A DNA stretch of 12,453 nucleotides from Curvibacter sp. (GTDB taxonomy: Bacteria > Pseudomonadota > Gammaproteobacteria > Burkholderiales > Burkholderiaceae_C): assembly GCA_003500955.1 (NCBI GenBank), contig DNQP01000065.1:2591-15043 (forward strand), given 5' to 3'. This document shows positions 1-6,281 of this stretch, piece after piece (within the stretch, counting starts at the first letter, position 1; every line of letters starts with the position of its first letter). A program made the translations under genes and the position numbers. The notes beneath the pieces are model-generated. The model saw only the letters and a list, made by a program, of their open reading frames with translations, made no database searches and was not told where the DNA came from.

Positions 1-615
1 TTCGGCTCGCTCGCGCCCGACGGTTCCATGCGCGACGTACGCATCTTCGAATTCGACAACCAGAGTTCGCTGGTCTCCATGATGCAGGCGCCCGTCGCAC
101 GCTTCACCGAAGACGAGGCCTGGCTGCTGGAGAACGTCGAACGCACCGAGTTCAATGCCGGCGGCGCCCAGCTCAGCCGCATCGAGCGCACCACCGTGCC
201 CGTCTTCCGCTGGCCCACGGCCATCTCGGCCGAGATGATCTCGGCCGCCGTGCTCAAGCCCGACCGCATGAGCGCGGTCGACCTGTTCCAGTACATCCGC
301 CACCTCAAGGCCAATGCCCAGAGCGCCGAGCGCTACGAGATCGAGTTCTGGAAGAAGGTCTTCTACCCCCTGTCCTGCCTGGTCATGGTCATGATGGCCC
401 TGCCCTTCGCCTACCTGCACTTCCGCAGCGAGGGCATCTCGCTCTACGTCTTCGGCGGCGTCATGGCCGGCATCAGTTTCTTTTTCCTCAACAACATGTT
501 CGGCTACATCGGCGAGCTGCAGCGCTGGACGCCCTGGATCACGGCTGCGGCGCCCGGCTTCATCTTCATGCTGATCTCGCTGGGCGCCTTCGGCTGGCTG
601 GTGCTGCGCCGATGA
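1..615 (+). CDS. lptG: LPS export permease LptG, C-terminal part (5' end outside window)
   Basis: The reading frame is open from the first base, so the gene is cut by the window edge and only its last 204 residues are present. LptG is one of the two inner-membrane permeases of the LptB2FG transporter, which lifts LPS out of the inner membrane toward LptC and LptA. The visible part has the family layout: the end of a hydrophilic periplasmic (jellyroll-like) domain, then a linker with AERYEIEFWKKVFYPLSCLV leading into three closely spaced C-terminal membrane segments (roughly 360-430, 440-510 and 530-610 in window bases), ending in LVLRR. The sequence around FRSEGISLYVFGGVMAGISF resembles the LptF/LptG C-terminal signature. 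LptG rather than LptF is inferred from it being the last gene of the pair. Its TGA overlaps the ATG of the next gene. Confidence 0.88.
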   Translation, partial: FGSLAPDGSMRDVRIFEFDNQSSLVSMMQAPVARFTEDEAWLLENVERTEFNAGGAQLSRIERTTVPVFRWPTAISAEMISAAVLKPDRMSAVDLFQYIRHLKANAQSAERYEIEFWKKVFYPLSCLVMVMMALPFAYLHFRSEGISLYVFGGVMAGISFFFLNNMFGYIGELQRWTPWITAAAPGFIFMLISLGAFGWLVLRR

Positions 616-995
616 CAACGGAGAACGACTTGACACACGGCCTCATCCTCTTTGCCCATGGCTCGCGCGATCCGCAGTGGCGCGCGCCCATGGAATCCGT
701 CGCGGCCCGTGCAGCGGCGCTGGATCCTCAGACCCGCGTGGCCTGCGCCTACCTGGAATTGATGGAACCCGACCTGCCCGCCTGTGCGGCCACGCTGGCC
801 GCCGAAGGAGTGCACGAGATCACCATCGTGCCCATGTTCCTGGGCGTCGGCCGGCACGCGCGCGAGGACCTGCCCGTGCTCGTGGAGCAGTTGCGCCGGG
901 ATCACCCGCAGGTGCGCTTCAGTCTGCGCCCCGCCATCGGCGAGGACGAGCGCGTGGTCGAGATGCTGGCGCGCATTGCGCTGGCCGGGGCCTGA
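612..995 (+). CDS. cbiX: Short class II chelatase, CbiX/SirB family (sirohydrochlorin cobalto/ferrochelatase)
   Basis: This 127-residue protein is the length of the single-domain class II chelatases (CbiX-small/SirB), which insert Co2+ or Fe2+ into sirohydrochlorin on the way to cobalamin or siroheme. The metal-binding and catalytic positions are all visible: His16 in AHGSRDP, Glu49 in YLELMEP and His82 in FLGVGRHAREDLP. The ATG overlaps the lptG stop (ATGA), suggesting translational coupling. A TTG at 630 is preceded by CGGAG at a good distance and would give a 121-residue protein starting right before the conserved THGLILFAHG strand, so it is a credible alternative start. Nearby cysB suggests iron chelation for siroheme of sulfite reductase, but the metal cannot be read from the sequence. 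Confidence 0.85.
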   Translation: MTTENDLTHGLILFAHGSRDPQWRAPMESVAARAAALDPQTRVACAYLELMEPDLPACAATLAAEGVHEITIVPMFLGVGRHAREDLPVLVEQLRRDHPQVRFSLRPAIGEDERVVEMLARIALAGA

Positions 996-1025
996 AGCCC
1001 GCGCCTGCCTACCCTCCCGCGCCCC

Positions 1026-1898
1026 ATGAGCACCCAGCACTCCACCCCGCTCGCCTTGCTGCGTTTGATGCGCCCGCACCAGTGGCTCAAGAACGTCTTC
1101 GTCTTCGCCGGCCTGATGTTCAGCCAGACCTGGCACCGCGGCCCGCTGGTCGAGCAGGTGCTCTGGGCCTTCCTGGCCTTCTGCGCCGCCTCCAGCCTGG
1201 TCTACATCCTCAACGACTGGCGTGATCGCGCGGCCGATGCCCAGCACCCCACCAAGCGCCTGCGCCCGCTGGCCAGCGGCGCGGTCAGCCCGCAGACGGC
1301 GCTGGGCCTGGCGGCCGTGCTGGCGCTGATCGCGGTCGGTCTGGCCTGGGGCCAGACCGTGCTGCTGCTCCTGCTGGGCTGCTACGTGGCGCTCAACCTC
1401 GCCTACAGCTGGAAGCTCAAGCACGTGCCCGTGGTCGACGTTTCCATCATCGCCAGCGGCTTCATGCTGCGCTTGCTGGCCGGTACCGTGGCCGTGGGTA
1501 TCCCGCCCTCGCGCTGGTTGCTGCTCACCGGGCTGTTCATCGCGCTCTTCCTGGGTTTTTCCAAGCGCAAGGCCGAGACCTTCCACGCCCCCGAGCAGCA
1601 GCGCGCCGTGCTGGAGCACTACCCACCCGCCCTGCTCGACACCTTCATGGCGGCCACCATGACGGCCACCGTCATCACCTACGGTCTTTACGCGACCAGC
1701 ATCGAGGCCCTGCAACAGCACGGCGGACGCCTGATCTACACCGTGCCCCTGGTGGTCTTCGGCCTGCTGCGCTACACCTACCAGGTACACCGTGGCCGTG
1801 GCGAGGATGTCTCGCGCGATCTGCTGCGCGACCCCTGGATCGTCGTCGCTGGCATCGCCTGGCTCGCCATCTTTCTCGCCACGCGGCTCTGGCGTTGA
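1026..1898 (+). CDS. UbiA-family polyprenyl-phosphate phosphoribosyltransferase (DPPR synthase-like)
   Basis: This is a 290-residue polytopic membrane protein of the UbiA superfamily. The first Asp-rich motif (residues 63-71, N63 D64 W R D67 RAA D71) is followed by HPTKRLRPLASG (74-85). Further conserved blocks are YSWKLKHVPVVDV (127-139), GFMLRLLAG (145-153) and SKRKAE (179-184). This pattern matches the branch that transfers 5-phosphoribosyl from PRPP to a polyprenyl phosphate (mycobacterial Rv3806c type) rather than quinone or heme prenyltransferases; that is family knowledge plus my reading. About eight to nine hydrophobic segments follow the N-terminal LMRPHQWLKN. No clear Shine-Dalgarno precedes the ATG, and an in-frame ATG at 1068 (MRPHQW) is an alternative. 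The stop is shared with the start of the next gene, opening a run of four overlapping genes. Confidence 0.84.
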   Translation: MSTQHSTPLALLRLMRPHQWLKNVFVFAGLMFSQTWHRGPLVEQVLWAFLAFCAASSLVYILNDWRDRAADAQHPTKRLRPLASGAVSPQTALGLAAVLALIAVGLAWGQTVLLLLLGCYVALNLAYSWKLKHVPVVDVSIIASGFMLRLLAGTVAVGIPPSRWLLLTGLFIALFLGFSKRKAETFHAPEQQRAVLEHYPPALLDTFMAATMTATVITYGLYATSIEALQQHGGRLIYTVPLVVFGLLRYTYQVHRGRGEDVSRDLLRDPWIVVAGIAWLAIFLATRLWR

Positions 1899-2821
1899 AG
1901 CCACCCATCCGCGTGAAGCTCCCGCTCAAGCCCCTGCTGCTCGTCATCGGTGGTGCCGCCACCGTCTATGCCGTCCTGCTGCTGCTGACCGGCGACGCAC
2001 CGCTGGCCCAGCTCGGACTGGCCCTGTGGACCCCCATGGGCGCCGCGGCCGCGGCCCTGTGCCTGCTCAACTACGGCCTGCGCGGCCTGCGCTGGCGCGG
2101 CTGGATGGCCCAATACGGCCGGGCCTTCGGCGTGCGCCGCGGCTTGCGCCTCTACCTCGCGGGCTACACCTTCACCCCCACGCCGGGCAATGTGGGTGAA
2201 GCCGCGCGCGGCCTGCTGCTGCGTGAGCCGCTGGGCACGGCCGACAGCCTGGCCGTCTTCGGTGCCGAGCGCGTGGCCGATCTGCTGGCCCTGCTGCTGC
2301 TGACCCTGCCCGGGCTCTGGTGGCTGCTGCAGCGGCCCGAGGCCGCCGCCTGGCAATGGCCGCTGCTCCTGGGCCTGTTGCTCGCCGGCCTGCTGCTGGC
2401 TGCCGTGCTCTACCGGCAACGCCACGCCCTGTTCGCGCGCCTGCCCTGGCTTCAGTCGGCCTGGCGCTGCCTGGCCCATCGCCCGTGGCTCTGGCTGGTC
2501 CAGACCCTGGTGGCCTGGGCCGCGCAGGGCCTGGCCCTGTGGCTGCTCTGCCTGGAGCTCGGTGCGCCGATCGCCCCCGAGCTGGCCATCGGCTTCTACG
2601 CCCTGGCTATGGTCGGTGGCGCGCTCTCGCTGCTGCCGGCCGGCCTGGGCGGCACCGAAGCCCTGCTGACCGGCCTGCTCGTGCTGCACGGCGCAGGCCT
2701 GGCCACGGCCCTGGCCATCACCGTGCTGGCGCGCCTGCTCACGCTCTGGCTGGCCGTGGCCCTGGGCGCGCTCGCTCTCCTCTATAGTGCGGCTGTTTCC
2801 CGCGACATCTCCCTGCGCTGA
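1895..2821 (+). CDS. LPG_synthase_TM / UPF0104-type membrane protein, candidate glycolipid flippase
   Basis: The protein has 308 residues and is almost wholly hydrophobic, with about eight membrane segments. It carries marks of the family that includes the flippase half of MprF and YbhN-like proteins: YTFTPTPGNVGEAARG (91-106), AERVADL (124-130) and PAGLGGTEALL (248-258). Family members are linked to lipid or lipid-linked sugar translocation. Here it sits between a lipid-phosphate pentose synthase and a GT-C transferase, so flipping polyprenyl-phosphoryl-pentose to the periplasm is a reasonable inference, not shown. The start is a TTG that overlaps the upstream stop (TTGA). A GTG six codons later is the other option. 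Its TGA shares one base with the ATG of the next gene, so translation is probably coupled on both sides. Confidence 0.78.
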   Translation: MKPPIRVKLPLKPLLLVIGGAATVYAVLLLLTGDAPLAQLGLALWTPMGAAAAALCLLNYGLRGLRWRGWMAQYGRAFGVRRGLRLYLAGYTFTPTPGNVGEAARGLLLREPLGTADSLAVFGAERVADLLALLLLTLPGLWWLLQRPEAAAWQWPLLLGLLLAGLLLAAVLYRQRHALFARLPWLQSAWRCLAHRPWLWLVQTLVAWAAQGLALWLLCLELGAPIAPELAIGFYALAMVGGALSLLPAGLGGTEALLTGLLVLHGAGLATALAITVLARLLTLWLAVALGALALLYSAAVSRDISLR

Positions 2822-4356
2822 TGACCCTCTCAACCCAAGACCCGTACCTGAACCTGCCGCGCTGGCTGCTCTTCACCGCGCTCGGCGCCCTGGCCCTGCG
2901 CCTGTGGATCGCCGTCGCCCTGCCCATCACCGGCGACGAGGCCTTCTTCTACTGGTGGGGCGTCTACCCCGACTGGGGCTACTCCGACCACCCGCCCATG
3001 GTGGGCTGGCTGATCTGGCTCATGCGCACGCTCTTCGGCGAGGCCACCTGGGCCATCCGCCTGCCCATCGTGCTGCTGCCCCTGGCCGTGGGCGGTCTGG
3101 TCTGGTGGGCCTTCAAACCCCTCAACCGTGAACGCGCCGCCTGGGCCGCGCTGCTGATCTGGCTGGCCCCGCTGAACTGGATCACGGCCCTGATCACCAC
3201 CGACACGCCGCTGATCTTCTGGTCTGTGCTCTCGGCCGCCCTGCTGCTGCGCGCCGAGCGACGTGCGCAGGTCGACGGCGGCACCCTGGGCCTGTACGCC
3301 CTGTCCGGCCTGACCCTGGGCTGCGCCTTCCTCTCCAAGTACTTCTCCGTGGTGCTGGGCCTGGCCTATCTGGTGTACTTCGCGCTCTACCGACGCGAGC
3401 GCTGGAAGGCCTTCGTGCTGCTCGTGCTCTGCGCCCTGCCCGGACCGGCGATCAACATCGCGTGGAACATGGACCACGGCTGGTCCAACATCATGTTCAA
3501 CGCCATCAACCGCAACGAAGACGCCGTCTTCGAAGTGCGCAAGCCCTTCATGTACCTGGGCATGCTGGCCTATCTGCTCACGCCGGCGCTGCTCTGGCTG
3601 GGCTGGAAGCACCGCGCCGCACTGCGCGAGACCGCGCGCCAGCAACGCCTGCTGGCCCTGCTGCTCGTGGTGCCGCTGATCTTCTTCGCGCTGCTCTCGT
3701 TCAAGAAGGTCGTGGGCCTGCACTGGGTGCTGTCCTTCTACCCCTTCGCCTTCGCGCTGTACGCGCTGGCCCTGCCACCAGCTGCGCTCAAGACCGCCTC
3801 CAAGGGTCTGGCCTGGTTCACTGGTGCGCACGTCGTGCTGGTGCTGGGCGTCTCCTTCACCACGCTGGACCAGTGGGCGGGCAAACCGGGCTACACCAGC
3901 TTCGTGCGCGCCTTCCGTACCCCCGAGCTGCTGGCCCAGGTGCGCACGCCCGACAGCGTGCTGATGGCCAACGCCTACTCGCCCGCCGCGGTCTACGGCT
4001 ATGTGCTGCAGCAGTACGTCCCCGTGTTCGGTCCCGGCAAGTTCCACGCCCGCCAAGATGACCAGCTCGTCGACTACGCCGTCTACCAGGGCCAGACCAT
4101 CCGCGTGCTCATGGCCGACGCGCCCGACCTGGCCGAGTACAGCCCCTATTTCGAGAGCGTGCGCGCCTTCACCGTGCAGCAAAGCGGCGTGACCTTCCAT
4201 GTCGTCGAAGGCCGGAACTTCAACTACGAAGCCTACCGCCAAGGCGTGCTGGGCGAGGTCTTCAAGCGCTACTACAACATCCCCTCCTGGCTGCCCATGA
4301 CGGGCTGTCCCTACTGCGTGCGCTACTGCGGCCAGGTGCAATGTCCGAAGCCCTGA
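2821..4356 (+). CDS. Glycosyltransferase family 39, ArnT-like GT-C protein
   Basis: This 511-residue integral membrane transferase uses polyprenyl-phosphate sugars on the periplasmic side in GT-C fashion. The N-terminal segment ends in TGDEAFFYWW (37-46) with the acidic pair Asp39-Glu40 expected in the first periplasmic loop. It is followed by YSDHPPMVGWLIW (54-66) and by ITTDTPLIFW, both typical of ArnT/PMT relatives. About ten to twelve membrane segments run to roughly residue 350, then a soluble C-terminal domain of about 150 residues follows. The very end is unusual: four cysteines (496, 499, 503, 508) lie within thirteen residues, in CPYCVRYCGQVQC. Sugar and acceptor are not readable; context suggests a pentose. 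The start overlaps the upstream stop by one base and the 3' end overlaps the HAD gene by 16 bases. Confidence 0.86.
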   Translation: MTLSTQDPYLNLPRWLLFTALGALALRLWIAVALPITGDEAFFYWWGVYPDWGYSDHPPMVGWLIWLMRTLFGEATWAIRLPIVLLPLAVGGLVWWAFKPLNRERAAWAALLIWLAPLNWITALITTDTPLIFWSVLSAALLLRAERRAQVDGGTLGLYALSGLTLGCAFLSKYFSVVLGLAYLVYFALYRRERWKAFVLLVLCALPGPAINIAWNMDHGWSNIMFNAINRNEDAVFEVRKPFMYLGMLAYLLTPALLWLGWKHRAALRETARQQRLLALLLVVPLIFFALLSFKKVVGLHWVLSFYPFAFALYALALPPAALKTASKGLAWFTGAHVVLVLGVSFTTLDQWAGKPGYTSFVRAFRTPELLAQVRTPDSVLMANAYSPAAVYGYVLQQYVPVFGPGKFHARQDDQLVDYAVYQGQTIRVLMADAPDLAEYSPYFESVRAFTVQQSGVTFHVVEGRNFNYEAYRQGVLGEVFKRYYNIPSWLPMTGCPYCVRYCGQVQCPKP

Positions 4357-4991
4357 ACCCGGACAGCGCCGCGCCAGCGCACGTGGTCGCGGCCTTCGAC
4401 TTCGACGGCACGCTGACCTGGCGTGACACCCTGGGCCCCTTTCTGCGCCGCCTGCTCGGCACCCCGGGCTACCTCTGGCTGCTCTTCGCCTGCAGCCCCT
4501 GGCTCGTCGCCTATGTGCTGCGCCTCACCAGCAACGACCGCGCCAAGGCCCGCCTGCTGCAGGTCGCCCTGGCCGGGCGCTCGGTGGCCGAGGTCGCGCG
4601 CTGCGCCCGGGCTTTTGTGCAGCAGGAGTTGCCTGCGCAGTGGCGACCCTGGGCCCTGCAGCGACTGGTCGCGCACCAGAGGCAAGGCCATCGCTGCGTG
4701 CTCGTCAGCGCCTCGACCAGTCCCTACATGCATCTCGTAGGCGAGAGCCTGGGTGTGGACGCCGTGCTCTGCACCGAAATGGAAGTCCTCGATGGCCGCT
4801 ACAGCGGCCGCATGGCCACGCCCAATTGCCACGGCGAGGAAAAGGTGCGCCGCCTTCAGGCCTGGCTGGCGCAGCAGTTCGGCGACGCAAGGCCGGAGCT
4901 GCACGCCTACGGCGACACCTCGGGCGACAAGCCCATGCTGCGCCTGGCGCAGCAGGCCTGGTACCGCGAGCGGCCCTGGGCTTCATCTTGA
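4341..4991 (+). CDS. HAD-superfamily subfamily IB phosphatase
   Basis: This is a soluble or membrane-associated phosphatase of 216 residues with a complete HAD active site. Motif I is FDFDGTL with the nucleophile Asp20 and Asp22. Motif II is Ser123 in VLVSAS, motif III is Lys168 in GEEKV, and motif IV is YGDTSGDKPML with Asp192 and Asp196. A hydrophobic stretch at about 43-62 (YLWLLFACSPWLVAYVLRL) lies in the cap region, as in PgpC-type lipid phosphatases. Overall it resembles the HAD-IB group that contains PgpC, and a phosphatidylglycerophosphatase role is the main alternative. Its position at the end of a coupled run that begins with a phosphoribosyltransferase suggests it removes the 5'-phosphate from polyprenyl-phosphoryl-5-phosphoribose. 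The start lies within the 3' end of the GT39 gene. Confidence 0.82.
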   Translation: MSEALNPDSAAPAHVVAAFDFDGTLTWRDTLGPFLRRLLGTPGYLWLLFACSPWLVAYVLRLTSNDRAKARLLQVALAGRSVAEVARCARAFVQQELPAQWRPWALQRLVAHQRQGHRCVLVSASTSPYMHLVGESLGVDAVLCTEMEVLDGRYSGRMATPNCHGEEKVRRLQAWLAQQFGDARPELHAYGDTSGDKPMLRLAQQAWYRERPWASS

Positions 4992-5017
4992 AACATTTCG
5001 CGGTAGTCAAGCCAACC

Positions 5018-5025
5018 TTGATACA
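5018..5025 (+). repeat. Direct repeat TTGATACA, copy 1
   Basis: TTGATACA occurs here and again exactly 20 bases downstream (5038-5045), about two helical turns apart. This copy lacks a matching ATCAA half-site, so on its own it is not a full FNR-type box. It could be a half-site, a -35-like element (TTGATA), or chance. Confidence 0.35.
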
Positions 5026-5037
5026 CGCTGAAAATAT

Positions 5038-5051
5038 TTGATACAAATCCA
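5038..5051 (+). promoter_or_regulatory. Candidate FNR/ANR-type binding site upstream of the binding-protein gene
   Basis: The sequence TTGAT-ACAA-ATCCA matches nine of the ten defined positions of the FNR/ANR consensus TTGATNNNNATCAA. Its centre is at 5044.5. A possible -10 element at 5074-5080 (GTATCT/TATCTC) would give a start near 5086, which puts the box at about -41.5, the standard class II activator position. The match and the spacing are direct observations; function is inferred. Confidence 0.5.
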
Positions 5052-5073
5052 GGCCAGTTTCGACCACTCTTCT

Positions 5074-5080
5074 GTATCTC
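5074..5080 (+). promoter_or_regulatory. Possible -10 element (GTATCTC)
   Basis: This is an AT-rich hexamer (GTATCT or TATCTC) about 90 bases before the ATG of the binding-protein gene. No good -35 lies at the right distance, which is what an activator-dependent promoter would show. The expected transcription start is about 5086. The element is weak without the box upstream. Confidence 0.35.
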
Positions 5081-5082
5081 AG

Positions 5083-5134
5083 CCTTCCTGTGTGTGACAA
5101 ACTGCACACAGAAGGTCGTCCGTCAGAGACGACC
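5083..5134 (+). promoter_or_regulatory. Two adjacent hairpins sharing bases in the probable 5' UTR
   Basis: Hairpin 1 pairs CCTTC(C)TGTGTG at 5083-5094 with CACACAGAAGG at 5105-5115, with one bulged C and a ten-base loop. Hairpin 2 pairs GGTCGTC at 5114-5120 with GACGACC at 5128-5134, with a seven-base loop and a perfect stem. Bases 5114-5115 belong to both stems, so full closure of both is not possible. No T-run follows, so this is not a standard terminator. It lies between a probable transcription start and the ribosome binding site GAGGAG (5158-5163). It may be an mRNA stability or regulatory structure, or operator DNA. Confidence 0.45.
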
Positions 5135-5171
5135 CAGGATTGCCAGCGCCCAAGCCTGAGGAGACCGGAAG

Positions 5172-6281
5172 ATGAGAAAGTTTCTTGCCTGTGCCGTATT
5201 CCTGGCCTTCGGCCCCGTCGCTTGGGCCCAGGACATCGTCATTGGCCAATCGGTGCCGCTGAGTGGCAGCAACGCAGACATAGGCCGCGACATGCGCGAT
5301 GGCGCGCTGGCCATCTTCAACAAGTTCAACGCCAGCAACCAGCTGGGCGGACGCAAGATCCAGCTCGTGACGCTGGACAACGCCAACAACCGCCAACGCG
5401 CCGCCGAAAACTCCCAGCAGCTCGTGAGTCAGGGTGCTTTGGCGCTGTTCGGCTACAACTCAGCCACCAACAGCGTGGACGCCCTGCCCCTGGTGGCCCA
5501 GAACAACATGCTGTTCTTTGCCCCCTTCAGCGGCTCCATGAGCCTGCGCAGCCATCCCAACGTTTACACCATCCGCGCCTCCTACAAGGATGAAACGCTC
5601 AAGATCCTCGAGTCCAAGCGTGCAGTCGGCGCCAACAAGGCCGTGGTCATCCACTATGACGACGAGGTGGGCCGCAGCAACTACGAGGCCGTGGCCAGTA
5701 CCTTCGCCGACCAGGGGCTGGAGCGCCCCCGCGGCGTGGCGGTGAAGCGCAGCGGCGTCGCGGTGGACGCAGCCGTGGTGGACGCCATCGCCAAGGACAG
5801 CCCGCACTACGTGTTGGCCACCACCCAGTTCAACGTGGTCGGTGAGTTCCTCAAGATCGCCAACGACAAGGGCACGAACATTCCCGTGGCCGCCCTCTCC
5901 TTCGTCAATCCCGATGAGCTCGTGGAATCCGTGGGCAATCTCGCGCGCGGCACTGTCGTGGCCCAGGTCATGCCGTCGCCGCGCAGCGCCAACCAGATCT
6001 CGGTGCCGCTCATGAAGGAATGCGCCGAGGCGCTCAATGCCCTCAACGGCGCACGCCTGAACTACACCTCGCTGGAGTCGTGCATCGGTGCCAAGGTGCT
6101 GATCGAGGCGCTCAAGAAGGCCGGCCCCCAGGTCACGCGTGCCAGCCTGCTTCAGGCCATGGGCAATCTGGGCCGGGTCGACCTCAAAGGATTCAGCCTG
6201 AACTTCGGCCCGGGCCAGCGCCACGGCAGCAACTGGGTGGAACTCACCATCCTCTCGCGCGGCAACCGCTTCGTTCAGTAA
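5172..6281 (+). CDS. Periplasmic substrate-binding protein, LivK/Peripla_BP_6 type (orphan)
   Basis: This 369-residue protein has a clear Sec signal peptide (MRKFLACAVFLAFGPVAWA) with cleavage expected after Ala19, before QDIVIGQSVP. It is not a lipoprotein, because no lipobox Cys lies at the cleavage site. The mature part opens with IGQSVPLSGSNADIGRDMRDGA, the usual start of branched-chain amino acid type binding proteins, and continues as a type I two-lobed fold (GGRKIQLVTLDNANNRQRAAENSQ as the next conserved region). Mature cysteines 284 and 304 could form a disulfide. The ATG has a good Shine-Dalgarno (GAGGAG, eight bases upstream). No permease or ATPase gene lies nearby, so the protein may serve a distant transporter or act as a sensor partner. 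The ligand is unknown. Confidence 0.87.
   Translation: MRKFLACAVFLAFGPVAWAQDIVIGQSVPLSGSNADIGRDMRDGALAIFNKFNASNQLGGRKIQLVTLDNANNRQRAAENSQQLVSQGALALFGYNSATNSVDALPLVAQNNMLFFAPFSGSMSLRSHPNVYTIRASYKDETLKILESKRAVGANKAVVIHYDDEVGRSNYEAVASTFADQGLERPRGVAVKRSGVAVDAAVVDAIAKDSPHYVLATTQFNVVGEFLKIANDKGTNIPVAALSFVNPDELVESVGNLARGTVVAQVMPSPRSANQISVPLMKECAEALNALNGARLNYTSLESCIGAKVLIEALKKAGPQVTRASLLQAMGNLGRVDLKGFSLNFGPGQRHGSNWVELTILSRGNRFVQ

Noticed and set aside
504..1904. Long minus-strand open frame (466 codons) antisense to lptG, the chelatase and the UbiA gene
   Set aside because: It is rich in Gln, Gly, His, Ala and Arg with no recognisable domain, as expected for the mirror frame of high-GC genes. The plus-strand genes have full family motifs.
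2830..4341. Minus-strand open frame of 503 codons antisense to the GT39 gene
   Set aside because: Composition is typical of a high-GC shadow frame, and it lies wholly within a gene with clear GT-C motifs.
4992..5171. Intrinsic terminator for the left operon
   Set aside because: The hairpins at 5083-5134 have no T-run and lie about 90 bases past the stop, so a terminator call is not supported.
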